A stretch of 64,000 bases of DNA from CALGLS01 sp964508085 (GTDB taxonomy: Bacteria; Bacteroidota; Bacteroidia; Chitinophagales; Saprospiraceae). Below are positions 1 to 7,761 of the stretch, piece by piece. A model generated the notes under the pieces. That model did no database searches. It was not told where the DNA came from and saw only the letters and a list, made by a program, of their open reading frames with translations. The stretch spans positions 36,966 to 100,965 of the forward strand of contig CAZDTI010000001.1 in assembly GCA_964508085.1 (NCBI GenBank). The letters run 5' to 3'. A program made the translations under genes and the position numbers. Numbering within the stretch: the first letter of the stretch is position 1; every line of letters begins with the position of its first letter.

Positions 1-248
1 AGTCCGATCAGAATGGTAACGCAGCTCGTATACATTTTCATGAAATTGGCTTGCGTGGAGATAAAGATAAAGTAGAAGTTTCTGAGATTAAGAAAAATCT
101 TAGGGAAGTATTGTCAAATCCATTATATAAAAAAAACTTAGTAAACCTACAGGAAAAGTATTTAGACTACAAAAGAAAAGAGGTACTTGAAAATACAATT
201 GACAACTTCTTGTCCAAACACAAGAAGGCAAATGACAATAGTTATTAA
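1..248 (+). CDS. C-terminal fragment of a GT1/MGT-like glycosyltransferase
   Basis: The reading frame is open to the left window edge and stops at 246-248, so this is only the last ~82 residues of a longer gene. The first visible residues read S-D-Q-N-G-N-A-A-R, followed by an E-I-G motif. This resembles the C-terminal nucleotide-sugar binding loop of UDP-glycosyltransferases (D-Q-x-x-N-A ... G-x-G), and a helical, lysine-rich tail follows. The TTG at 51 is inside the open frame and is unlikely to be the true start. The donor and acceptor cannot be inferred. The gene converges on the sulfotransferase gene downstream, 21 bases away. Confidence 0.55.
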   Translation, partial: SDQNGNAARIHFHEIGLRGDKDKVEVSEIKKNLREVLSNPLYKKNLVNLQEKYLDYKRKEVLENTIDNFLSKHKKANDNSY

Positions 249-269
249 TACGGAGTCCTTAAGAAATCT

Positions 270-968
270 TTACCTCGGTTTCAACCTGTCATACCTGTCT
301 TGCCCTATCAATCGTTTTACTTCTTTTTTTAGAAGAAAGATATTACTTTTAAAATACCTCGTTGTATACCATTTTGCTTGATATACGACACGATTAATGT
401 GAGCGAGCCATAAAGTTTCTCCTTCATATACAGGCGCACTTTTATTAACATGTTTAGGCGTTAGGGTCGTATTTGATATGCCTAAAAAAGTCAACAGCTT
501 ATCCGGATCATCTCCATTTTCCCAACAAAGAACCAGCAGTTTGTTGGGCCGATCTTTGAAATACTCTTTGACTTCTTTGTTATGTTTGTTATAGAAATTA
601 ATATGATCTTCTTTCTTTCCATGAGGCATAGCATAGCCGTATATGTGTTTTTCAAAATCATTGAATGGCCCCATTCTTACCGCCATCTTGCATAGACTCT
701 TGTACCACCGTTCTGGAGATTTTCGCATGGTTAGTATGAAAAGCGCATCCTCGAACTGTTTGTCAATTTCTTTATACATGAGAGGCCAGGGCCAATCTTC
801 AAAGCTATCGTAGTTTTCCATAACCCCAAATAGCTTTTCTAGGTTGTTTGCACGATAGTCATTAAACATAGCTAGATCATAGCTTTGATGTCTGTATCCC
901 AATTCCTTTAGATAACTACGTAGTGTCTTTGTACCTGTTTTATTAAGTCCAATACCTATGATTTTCAT
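270..968 (-). CDS. Sulfotransferase family protein (Sulfotransfer_4-like)
   Basis: A 232-residue protein predicted to transfer sulfate from PAPS to an acceptor hydroxyl or amine. Residues 7-16 carry the phosphosulfate-binding loop (G-L-N-K-T-G-T-K-T-L). A W-P-W-P segment, a K-x-x-D-x-x-F-x-x-A-x-F-I-L-T strand and R-K-S-P-E-R-W-Y-K-S (the 3'-phosphate-binding region) follow in the order expected for the Sulfotransfer_4 group. No signal peptide or membrane span is visible, so it should be cytoplasmic. It is the only sulfotransferase in the window, and a PAPS-forming cysC-cysD-cysN set lies ~19 kb away. It may modify the surface polysaccharide, the nonribosomal peptide or a lipid; the sequence does not say which. 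The family call is good, the substrate unknown. Confidence 0.78.
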   Translation of the reverse strand: MKIIGIGLNKTGTKTLRSYLKELGYRHQSYDLAMFNDYRANNLEKLFGVMENYDSFEDWPWPLMYKEIDKQFEDALFILTMRKSPERWYKSLCKMAVRMGPFNDFEKHIYGYAMPHGKKEDHINFYNKHNKEVKEYFKDRPNKLLVLCWENGDDPDKLLTFLGISNTTLTPKHVNKSAPVYEGETLWLAHINRVVYQAKWYTTRYFKSNIFLLKKEVKRLIGQDRYDRLKPR

Positions 969-1028
969 AAACGCTATTTGATTTAAAAAGAAATTAGGAA
1001 ACGATTAATCTCATATAATTATGAGTCG

Positions 1029-3215
1029 CTACTCATTTGGTATTAACTTGACCATCCGGATAACGGCTTGATTCCCTAAGTATACTTTTAATAAATAGCC
1101 TCCCGGAGAAAGTAGCTTTTGTAAGTTGATTTGATGTTGATTCGAATTTATATTGTTATCAGTGAAAACAATAGCCCCTAATGCATCATAGATTTCTACC
1201 TTGGTAATTGTTTTTTTTGCCTCTAATGTAAGTTGGTTTTGAGTAGGATTGGGGTAAATATAAACCTCCGATTCCTCAGGTTTTAACTCAGTTAGTTCGG
1301 TAATAAAAATGTTTTGCTGTAAAGTATCTGAGAAACAATCATTGGAGGCAATTAAAGTGATGTTTGTTTCTCCAGATTGATTGTAAGGCGTTTCCAATAT
1401 CTCATCAGAAAAGATTGTTCCGTTAGGGAGTACCCAGTGATATTGATTTGCGCTCGTTGAAGTATTAATGCCTGTTAAGATACCTTGCATCCAAGAAAGG
1501 CTAAAGCCAGCTTCAGGTAGGACATTTGGGGTCGTTTGAATGGAAACAATTGGCCCTGAGCTGTGATTAATAAAAGAACCACTCGGAGTTATTTCTTGCT
1601 TCACTGCTTTGACTAAATACTTGATTTGTGTTCCCCCTGCGATACAAGAATCCACAAAATTAGTTTCTGTGATTGGCGAGAGATGAAGTGGTTCGAAGTA
1701 GTTCATTCCCTCCGTTTTTTTATAAACCTGATATCCTTGGATATCCTCCGGACTAGAAGACCAACTCAACTCAACGTGGTTTTCATTTTGAACAGCATTC
1801 AAATTAGAAGGAGGTCGGACAATAAAAGTTTTTAAAGTGGGGTCTCCTAATAAGTTTATAGTAACGAATTTGGCTTGTACGCCAGGATAATATAAGTCTA
1901 AATTGTTTTGAGTCAATAAAGTACAAAATCCCAGATCCATACCTAAACCCATTGGATGAAAGTGCCAACTCGGAGCACCAACCCAAGCCGTGCTAAGCAC
2001 CTTTCCTGAAGCCAAGACGGTTCGAAGAAAATTATTTTCATTATCAAAATCTCCATAGGTAGAGCCAAAGAAACCAGTAAAAATGACTTGATAATTGTTG
2101 TCTGCAAAAGTGTTTATATCTCCAAGGCCAAAAGCACCAAACATATATCCGGCTGATCCGAAGTATGACCAAAGGTAAGGTTCTTCGAAGCCTGCCATTA
2201 TTTCATCATATACTATACTATCATTAGATACGATCGGAACAAAACTCCTTATCGCGTTTTGTCCCAGTCCCTCAGCCCAAGGGCTTATATTCCTGAAAAT
2301 TGCACGTTTTCTAACCTGATAATCTCCTGTCCGGAAAGCAATGTTTTTTTCTAGATAGTTGTCTAGGAGCTCATATTCATTAAGGTCAAAAACAGGAAGT
2401 TCAGAAAAGTCCATACGACCCACAGCTAATTCGACATTGCTGGGAATAGAATCCTGATCAAATTTTCCATCACCCGGGACATTATGAACACTTGGATAAA
2501 TACTCGTATTATTATTGACCGTTTCATCTGTCCAAACACCATCTATATCACCATAAAAAGCATCTGCCGGCCAAGCACCTTTATGATTACTGTGACCGTC
2601 AGGTGTGATATTACCCGAATGTGGGACGGCAATATTTCCCATTAACAGAACTGCGGAGAGAGAATCACGAGTGGTATAATTTTCTAGTATCAAGGACTTG
2701 ATTTCCTGAACAGAAGACTCTTCAGCAACAGGGAGCAGCCAAGGGATCCATCCTTCTGAGGTCAAAACATCCATGTAAGTACTAATGTTATCTTCAACAA
2801 AGGTAGCGGCTGTTGAGTCTATTACTATCAGTATATCTCCCTTTTTCTGTGGAGGTAAATAATTTACACCCGATAGTAAATAGCCATAGCCGACGGTATC
2901 TCCAGTTACTTTTACAATTCGATATTCATATAAATTTCCCTCTTCAATATTGGTATCAACAAAGCTGGTATCTTGATCGCCTGTGACAATAAGAGGTGTT
3001 CCCCAGTCCGTGTCTTGTGGTAATTTTTTATAAAGACTATAGGTATTTACATCAATATCATCCCACCATTGAATCCGTAAGCTGAGAGGTTGCTCACTAG
3101 CTAAGGCAGTCATTTTTACCGTTTTTAGCGTATCAAATATAACTTGTCCCTTGCAGGTAACTTGAGACAAAAAGCTTAAAGTGATTATCCAAAATACATT
3201 TTTTAGAATAGTCAT
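1029..3215 (-). CDS. C25 (gingipain)-like secreted protein with T9SS sorting domain, probably not catalytic
   Basis: A 728-residue protein with an N-terminal signal peptide (about residues 1-24). A C25-peptidase-like region spans about 125-460 and includes G-A-W-P-A-D-A-F-Y-G-D and the acidic D-G-x-W-T-D loop. A fibronectin-III-like segment (about 465-560), a PKD-like segment (about 565-645) and a C-terminal type-A Por sorting domain beginning Y-I-Y-P-N-P-T (about 650-728) follow. The sorting domain implies export by the type IX system and attachment to the surface or release. Where gingipains carry the catalytic His (G-H-G) this protein reads F-G-S-A-G. The segment where the Cys would lie reads F-T-G-F-F-G-S-T-Y-G-D. 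By eye both catalytic residues are absent. It may be an adhesin or scaffold rather than a protease. It lies 60 bases upstream of the sulfotransferase gene on the same strand. Confidence 0.75.
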   Translation of the reverse strand: MTILKNVFWIITLSFLSQVTCKGQVIFDTLKTVKMTALASEQPLSLRIQWWDDIDVNTYSLYKKLPQDTDWGTPLIVTGDQDTSFVDTNIEEGNLYEYRIVKVTGDTVGYGYLLSGVNYLPPQKKGDILIVIDSTAATFVEDNISTYMDVLTSEGWIPWLLPVAEESSVQEIKSLILENYTTRDSLSAVLLMGNIAVPHSGNITPDGHSNHKGAWPADAFYGDIDGVWTDETVNNNTSIYPSVHNVPGDGKFDQDSIPSNVELAVGRMDFSELPVFDLNEYELLDNYLEKNIAFRTGDYQVRKRAIFRNISPWAEGLGQNAIRSFVPIVSNDSIVYDEIMAGFEEPYLWSYFGSAGYMFGAFGLGDINTFADNNYQVIFTGFFGSTYGDFDNENNFLRTVLASGKVLSTAWVGAPSWHFHPMGLGMDLGFCTLLTQNNLDLYYPGVQAKFVTINLLGDPTLKTFIVRPPSNLNAVQNENHVELSWSSSPEDIQGYQVYKKTEGMNYFEPLHLSPITETNFVDSCIAGGTQIKYLVKAVKQEITPSGSFINHSSGPIVSIQTTPNVLPEAGFSLSWMQGILTGINTSTSANQYHWVLPNGTIFSDEILETPYNQSGETNITLIASNDCFSDTLQQNIFITELTELKPEESEVYIYPNPTQNQLTLEAKKTITKVEIYDALGAIVFTDNNINSNQHQINLQKLLSPGGYLLKVYLGNQAVIRMVKLIPNE

Positions 3216-3342
3216 AAGGCGGAAAGTTAAGTAGGAAACGGTTAGTGGTTTATAATTAAAAGAGTTAGCCTCTAATGGGAGCGTAAAAAAGATAACAGTG
3301 TATGGCAGAAGTTTTTAGCGATTTGTTAATCAGCATAGTAGC

Positions 3343-4449
3343 TTAGACCCTTGCTGAAATATCGATTGGTGCTTCCTTTGTAGTCGCCTTTACCTTATTC
3401 AAAAAGTTATATGGCCCTTTAGCATCGCCAGAAATATTTTCAATGGCAATTTTTTGCCCTAAACCAAGATTTTGGGCATACTTCATAAATAGGTTTAAGA
3501 CGACTTGATCCTCTAGTGCCCAGCCAGTGGAATCAAAAACAGTACACTGTTCTTTTATGTGTTGGGATTGATCTTCGTCTTTAAGTAAATCTGTCAAATT
3601 AGCTCCTACATCCTCAGAAGACAATTGCTGGCATTCTCCCTCTATTAATGCCTGTTCTAAAAAGTCGACACAAACGAAGCTCTTTTTCAAAAGCTCAAGG
3701 GGTAATTCTGTTTTACCGGGAAAATCAGAACCAACAGCATTTATATGTATATGTTTTTTAGATTCAATATTGGAAAATAATGGACCTTCATCAACTTCTA
3801 TGGAAGTTGCCGTACATAAGATATCTGATGAGGAAACAATCTCAGCAATTGTACTCTTCACAATAGTAAGGTTCAAATCCAGACTTGAAATACGGTTTTC
3901 AAAAGAATTTAAGATGCTTTCATCAATATCATAAATTAATACTTTTTTGATAGGAAATAGTCTTGCAATTCCATGGAGCTGTGTAATAGATTGTGCGCCA
4001 CAACCAATCAAACCAAGTACAGCGCTTTCTGGATGAGCCATTGCTTTTGTCGCAACTGCTGATGCCGCCGCTGTTCTTAGAGCCGTTGTTAAAACACCAT
4101 CCATAATAACCTCTAAGTGACCAGTAGCAGAATCATACGAAGAGATGGTAGAAATAATAGTAGGAAGGTTTTTTAAAATCGGATTATGTGGATGATAACC
4201 AACCACCTTTATAACGATTTGACCGCCATGTTGATATACAGGCATCCACTCAATTAAACCAGTTTGGGGATGCTCATAATTGAATCCAGATCTTGCAGGA
4301 ATAGATATGCTTTTAGAATCATATGCTTTTATAGCAGTGTATAGCTCCTTAATAAGTTCGTCCATTACATGGTTTATGCCATAGTGAAGGATTATGTTTT
4401 GGATATCATCTTTGGATAAAACGAGTGTGTGGGTTTTTGATAATTTCAT
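3343..4449 (-). CDS. Ornithine cyclodeaminase / mu-crystallin family protein
   Basis: A 368-residue NAD(P)-dependent enzyme. Residues about 146-154 form the Rossmann loop (L-G-L-I-G-C-G-A-Q-S). The later A-V-G-S-D-F-P-G-K-T-E-L motif contains the Asp/Lys cluster typical of the family. Members deaminate and cyclise ornithine to proline or lysine to pipecolate, reduce ketimines or alanine-type substrates, or help build 2,3-diaminopropionate (SbnB-like). Which reaction applies cannot be read here. The gene is divergent from the ABC exporter/NRPS block across a ~160-base gap. Such enzymes often supply non-proteinogenic amino acids to peptide synthetases, so a precursor role is plausible but inferred. 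The start is the ATG at 4447-4449; no better candidate is apparent. Confidence 0.82.
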   Translation of the reverse strand: MKLSKTHTLVLSKDDIQNIILHYGINHVMDELIKELYTAIKAYDSKSISIPARSGFNYEHPQTGLIEWMPVYQHGGQIVIKVVGYHPHNPILKNLPTIISTISSYDSATGHLEVIMDGVLTTALRTAAASAVATKAMAHPESAVLGLIGCGAQSITQLHGIARLFPIKKVLIYDIDESILNSFENRISSLDLNLTIVKSTIAEIVSSSDILCTATSIEVDEGPLFSNIESKKHIHINAVGSDFPGKTELPLELLKKSFVCVDFLEQALIEGECQQLSSEDVGANLTDLLKDEDQSQHIKEQCTVFDSTGWALEDQVVLNLFMKYAQNLGLGQKIAIENISGDAKGPYNFLNKVKATTKEAPIDISARV

Positions 4450-4544
4450 TATATTGTATAAGTGAAAGGAATTACAATTGTATTGTTATTTATTTTTTTT
4501 TCAAACTGTTTGGAAATAAATCTAACTATTGGTGATAAATATAA

Positions 4545-4552
4545 TACATTTG
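4545..4552 (+). promoter_or_regulatory. Candidate -7 box (TACATTTG) for the exporter/NRPS operon
   Basis: The octamer matches the Bacteroidota -7 consensus TAnnTTTG and lies ~60 bases before the most likely exporter start in the divergent intergenic region. A TTG lies only 13 bases upstream and a TTTG 31 bases upstream, so the -33 spacing is not ideal. The call rests on a short degenerate motif. Confidence 0.28.
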
Positions 4553-4701
4553 TCAACTATAGATTAACTAATTTAGCGGTTTGCTCTTATTATAAATTCC
4601 TTTTTTAAAAAAATGTTTAAGATACCATCGGAAAACTACAATTAATATTAACAAAACAAGAAAAGGAGAAACTATTATGGCTGCTAGTTGCTATAATTAT
4701 A

Positions 4702-6402
4702 ATGGCAATATTAGAAGTTGTTGGTATCGCGTCCATTCTACCTTTCATGCACTTGGCTGCTAATCCTGATATGATTACAGAAAACGAGTGGCTTTTCTGG
4801 ATTTATAATCTTTTGGGTTTCGAGTCTTATACTTCCATGCTTATTTTTACAGGTGTGGCAATGTTGGTTTTTCTTACACTTGCAAATTTATTTAGAGCTT
4901 TCACAGCTTGGCTACAATATAAAGTAGCTTGGGATACTGCTCATAACATAAGCTCGAGATTGTTTCACGCTTATCTTAAACGACCATACAGTTTTTTTTT
5001 AAACAAGAATTCTTCTGACTTGCAAGCAAAAATCGTGATGGAAGTTGGGCAGGTCTGCACCAGTATTTTAATTCCTTTAGGAGAAATAATAGCGCGATCA
5101 CTAGTCGTACTTGTAATATTCTGTTTATTACTTTACTTCGATGCCAAAACCGCTTTAATTATTGTAGGTGTTCTTGGTTCAGGTTATACCATTGCTTTTT
5201 TATTACGGAAAGGACTGCTGGAAAAATTAGGAGAGGATCGAATTCAAGTCAATCTTGCACGTTTCCGCAGCATGGCAGAAGCATTAACTGGTATTAAAAC
5301 AACAAAAGTTTATCAGGCAAAGGATTATTTCTTTGATCGTTTTGAAACGGCATCAAAAAGATATAGCGAGATCCAACCTCGTGTTCAAGTTATATCTATT
5401 ATTCCCAAATCTCTTATTGAGATAATTGCCTTCGGAGGCATCATTGGCGTAATGATTTATCTTATTGCCATTGGGAATGATTTGCAAAGTGCATTACCTA
5501 TGCTCAGTTTATTTGCAGTTTCCGGTTATAGGCTATTACCTTCACTTCAAATACTTTTTATGGCCGCAACAAAAGTTCGACATACCTTGCCAGTGCTTGA
5601 TTCTATTTATGATGATTTAACGTATCAACTTTCTGAAAAGCAAAAAGAGCAAAGTGAAATTATTATTCCGGAATTTGAAAAAGCCATTACAATAGATGTT
5701 GAAGCGTTTTATTATGAAGGAAGTGATCAAATAATTCTGAAAAATCTAAACCTAGAGCTAAGAAAAGGACAAACAATTGCTTTTGTCGGATCAACAGGAT
5801 CAGGGAAATCTACTATAATCGACCTTTTAGTTGGTTTAATTGATTTGGAAAAAGGTCATGTTCTAATTGATGAAGTGCCCTTAAGTACTTCAAACGCTGA
5901 CGGTTGGTTCAATCAAATTGGATATGTTCAACAAGATGTTTTCCTATTTGATGAATCCATAAAAAGAAATATTGCAATAGGAGTACCTTTAGAAGAGATA
6001 GATATGGATCGGTTGATCTTCGCTTCTCAACAAGCTAACATCTATGATTTTATTATTTCGGAATTACCAGAAGGTTACGAAACAAGAGTAGGGGAAAGAG
6101 GCGTTCGTCTGAGTGGTGGACAGTTACAAAGAATCGGAATAGCCAGAGCCTTATACCGAAATCCTAAAGTCTTGATTTTAGATGAAGCAACAAGTGCTTT
6201 GGATGGAGTAACAGAGAGTAAAGTTATAGAATCACTAAAGGAATTATCAATAACGATGATCATTATTGCTCATCGGCTATCTACAATTAAACATGTTGAT
6301 TACATCTACCTTTTAGAGGAAGGGAAGGTTGTTGCAAAAGGTTCTTACGAAGAACTAGTAACAAACAATACCATATTCAGAGAAATGGTAGAATTTTCTT
6401 AG
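4702..6402 (+). CDS. ABC exporter, fused permease and ATPase (PglK/MsbA-like)
   Basis: A half-transporter with an N-terminal membrane domain of several spans and a C-terminal nucleotide-binding domain. Walker A is G-S-T-G-S-G-K-S-T at about residues 363-371, counted from the ATG at 4702. The signature is L-S-G-G-Q, and Walker B runs into D-E-A-T-S-A-L-D. An A-H-R-L-S switch follows. As drawn, the protein starts inside what is normally the first transmembrane helix. The frame is open upstream to a TAA at 4618, and the missing N-terminal helix is encoded there. The ATG at 4613 would restore a standard start if one A were added at 4619-4620 (see findings), adding 30 residues. It precedes the HupE-like and NRPS genes with short gaps, so exporting the peptide product is an attractive role. 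Lipid-linked glycan flipping (PglK-like) is the alternative. Confidence 0.85.
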   Translation: MAILEVVGIASILPFMHLAANPDMITENEWLFWIYNLLGFESYTSMLIFTGVAMLVFLTLANLFRAFTAWLQYKVAWDTAHNISSRLFHAYLKRPYSFFLNKNSSDLQAKIVMEVGQVCTSILIPLGEIIARSLVVLVIFCLLLYFDAKTALIIVGVLGSGYTIAFLLRKGLLEKLGEDRIQVNLARFRSMAEALTGIKTTKVYQAKDYFFDRFETASKRYSEIQPRVQVISIIPKSLIEIIAFGGIIGVMIYLIAIGNDLQSALPMLSLFAVSGYRLLPSLQILFMAATKVRHTLPVLDSIYDDLTYQLSEKQKEQSEIIIPEFEKAITIDVEAFYYEGSDQIILKNLNLELRKGQTIAFVGSTGSGKSTIIDLLVGLIDLEKGHVLIDEVPLSTSNADGWFNQIGYVQQDVFLFDESIKRNIAIGVPLEEIDMDRLIFASQQANIYDFIISELPEGYETRVGERGVRLSGGQLQRIGIARALYRNPKVLILDEATSALDGVTESKVIESLKELSITMIIIAHRLSTIKHVDYIYLLEEGKVVAKGSYEELVTNNTIFREMVEFS

Positions 6403-6421
6403 AACAAACAAACAATACTTA

Positions 6422-7705
6422 ATGAAAAAGCACACACACCTTCTTCTTATACTTTGTATAATATTTATGGCTATCCCAAAATGGTCCAATGGGCATGCAC
6501 CTGATCAGAGCTACATCTTTCTGAAAGTCTTTGAAAATTCTATTAGTGGCCTCGTAGAATTAGAAGTTGATGATGTGAATAATGCATTGGGCTTAGAATT
6601 GAAAAAAGGGATTACTCCAGAAGAGTTAGAACCTTATGCTGATCAGATAAAAGGATATATTTTAGAACGACTTGCTTTTAGCACAGGAGGTAAAGACATA
6701 AGTATTAGCTTCACTGAAATTGGTTCATTGGAGTTAGAACTAGGAACTTACTGCCAATTTAGATTCGACTTGGAAGGGTTGTCTACGGTTCCGGATGATA
6801 TTGATGTAAAATACAACGCAGTATTTGATAATGATCCCAAGCATCAGGGGATGCTCGTCATAGAGTACAATTGGAAAGCCGGTATTATGAATAATGAAGC
6901 TTTAGTTTCTTTAGTATTCTCTTCTTCCAATACCAAACAAAACTTAGACTTAACAGACGGCTCTCTATTAAAAGGTTTCTTAACCATGATCTGGTTGGGG
7001 ATATGGCATATTTTCATCGGAACAGATCATATTTTATTTTTGCTTGCCTTATTATTGCCAGCTGTAGTTTATCGATTTCAAAACGATGACAATGTGGAGC
7101 GGCATTATGAATCGGTTACCTTACCAGGGTTTGGAACCTTCAATAACTGGAACCCAGTCGGAAAATTTAAGCCAGCAGTGCTATATGTTTTAGTAATTGT
7201 CAGCTTTTTTACTATTTCTCATTGCATAACGCTAACCTTAGCAGCATTCGAAATTGTTGTGCTTCCATCAAGGCTCGTGGAATCTATAATCGCAATCTCC
7301 ATCGCATTGGCTGCAATTCATAATATTCGACCCCTGTTCAAAAGAGACTGGCTGATCGCTTTTGGTTTCGGTTTTTTCCACGGTTTTGGTTTTGCAAGCG
7401 TTCTGGGGGATATCGGTTTAAAAGGAGAATACATGGCCCTCTCTTTGTTGGGCTTTAATATTGGTGTTGAGCTGGGACAAATTGTCATTATTTGTATTTT
7501 CTTCCCAATATTATACCTTTTGAAAGACTCAAAAAATTACTCAAAAATATTGGTATATGGGTCTGTTTTGCTAATCCTGATTTCCTTATACTGGTTTGTT
7601 GAAAGAGCCTTTGACTACGACATGCCAATAGATGATTTCATAAGTGATTTTATTGATAGAGTAATCAAAAAAATTAAAATGCTGATGGGAATTGAAATAA
7701 AGTAG
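6422..7705 (+). CDS. HupE/UreJ_2 family membrane protein
   Basis: A 427-residue protein with an N-terminal signal segment, a soluble extracytoplasmic domain (about residues 30-175) and six or so membrane helices. The family hallmark G-x-x-H-I-F-x-G-x-D-H-x-L-F-L-L-A-L-L-L is clear at the start of the membrane domain. Further conserved histidines lie in S-H-C-I-T-L and F-F-H-G-F-G-F-A. HupE/UreJ relatives are nickel/cobalt permeases or membrane proteins of unknown role, and the histidines could bind metal. It begins 19 bases after the ABC exporter and ends 56 bases before the NRPS gene, which suggests co-transcription. Its connection to peptide synthesis is unexplained, and no hydrogenase or urease gene is nearby. 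Confidence 0.75.
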   Translation: MKKHTHLLLILCIIFMAIPKWSNGHAPDQSYIFLKVFENSISGLVELEVDDVNNALGLELKKGITPEELEPYADQIKGYILERLAFSTGGKDISISFTEIGSLELELGTYCQFRFDLEGLSTVPDDIDVKYNAVFDNDPKHQGMLVIEYNWKAGIMNNEALVSLVFSSSNTKQNLDLTDGSLLKGFLTMIWLGIWHIFIGTDHILFLLALLLPAVVYRFQNDDNVERHYESVTLPGFGTFNNWNPVGKFKPAVLYVLVIVSFFTISHCITLTLAAFEIVVLPSRLVESIIAISIALAAIHNIRPLFKRDWLIAFGFGFFHGFGFASVLGDIGLKGEYMALSLLGFNIGVELGQIVIICIFFPILYLLKDSKNYSKILVYGSVLLILISLYWFVERAFDYDMPIDDFISDFIDRVIKKIKMLMGIEIK

Positions 7706-7761
7706 TTTGGCTAAAATACTTTAAGTGATGTCCACGTACATAAAATTAGAATTAATATAAA

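Noticed and set aside
51..60. TTG at 51 as the start of the first gene
   Set aside because: The frame is open to the window edge and carries the glycosyltransferase motif before this codon, so it is internal.
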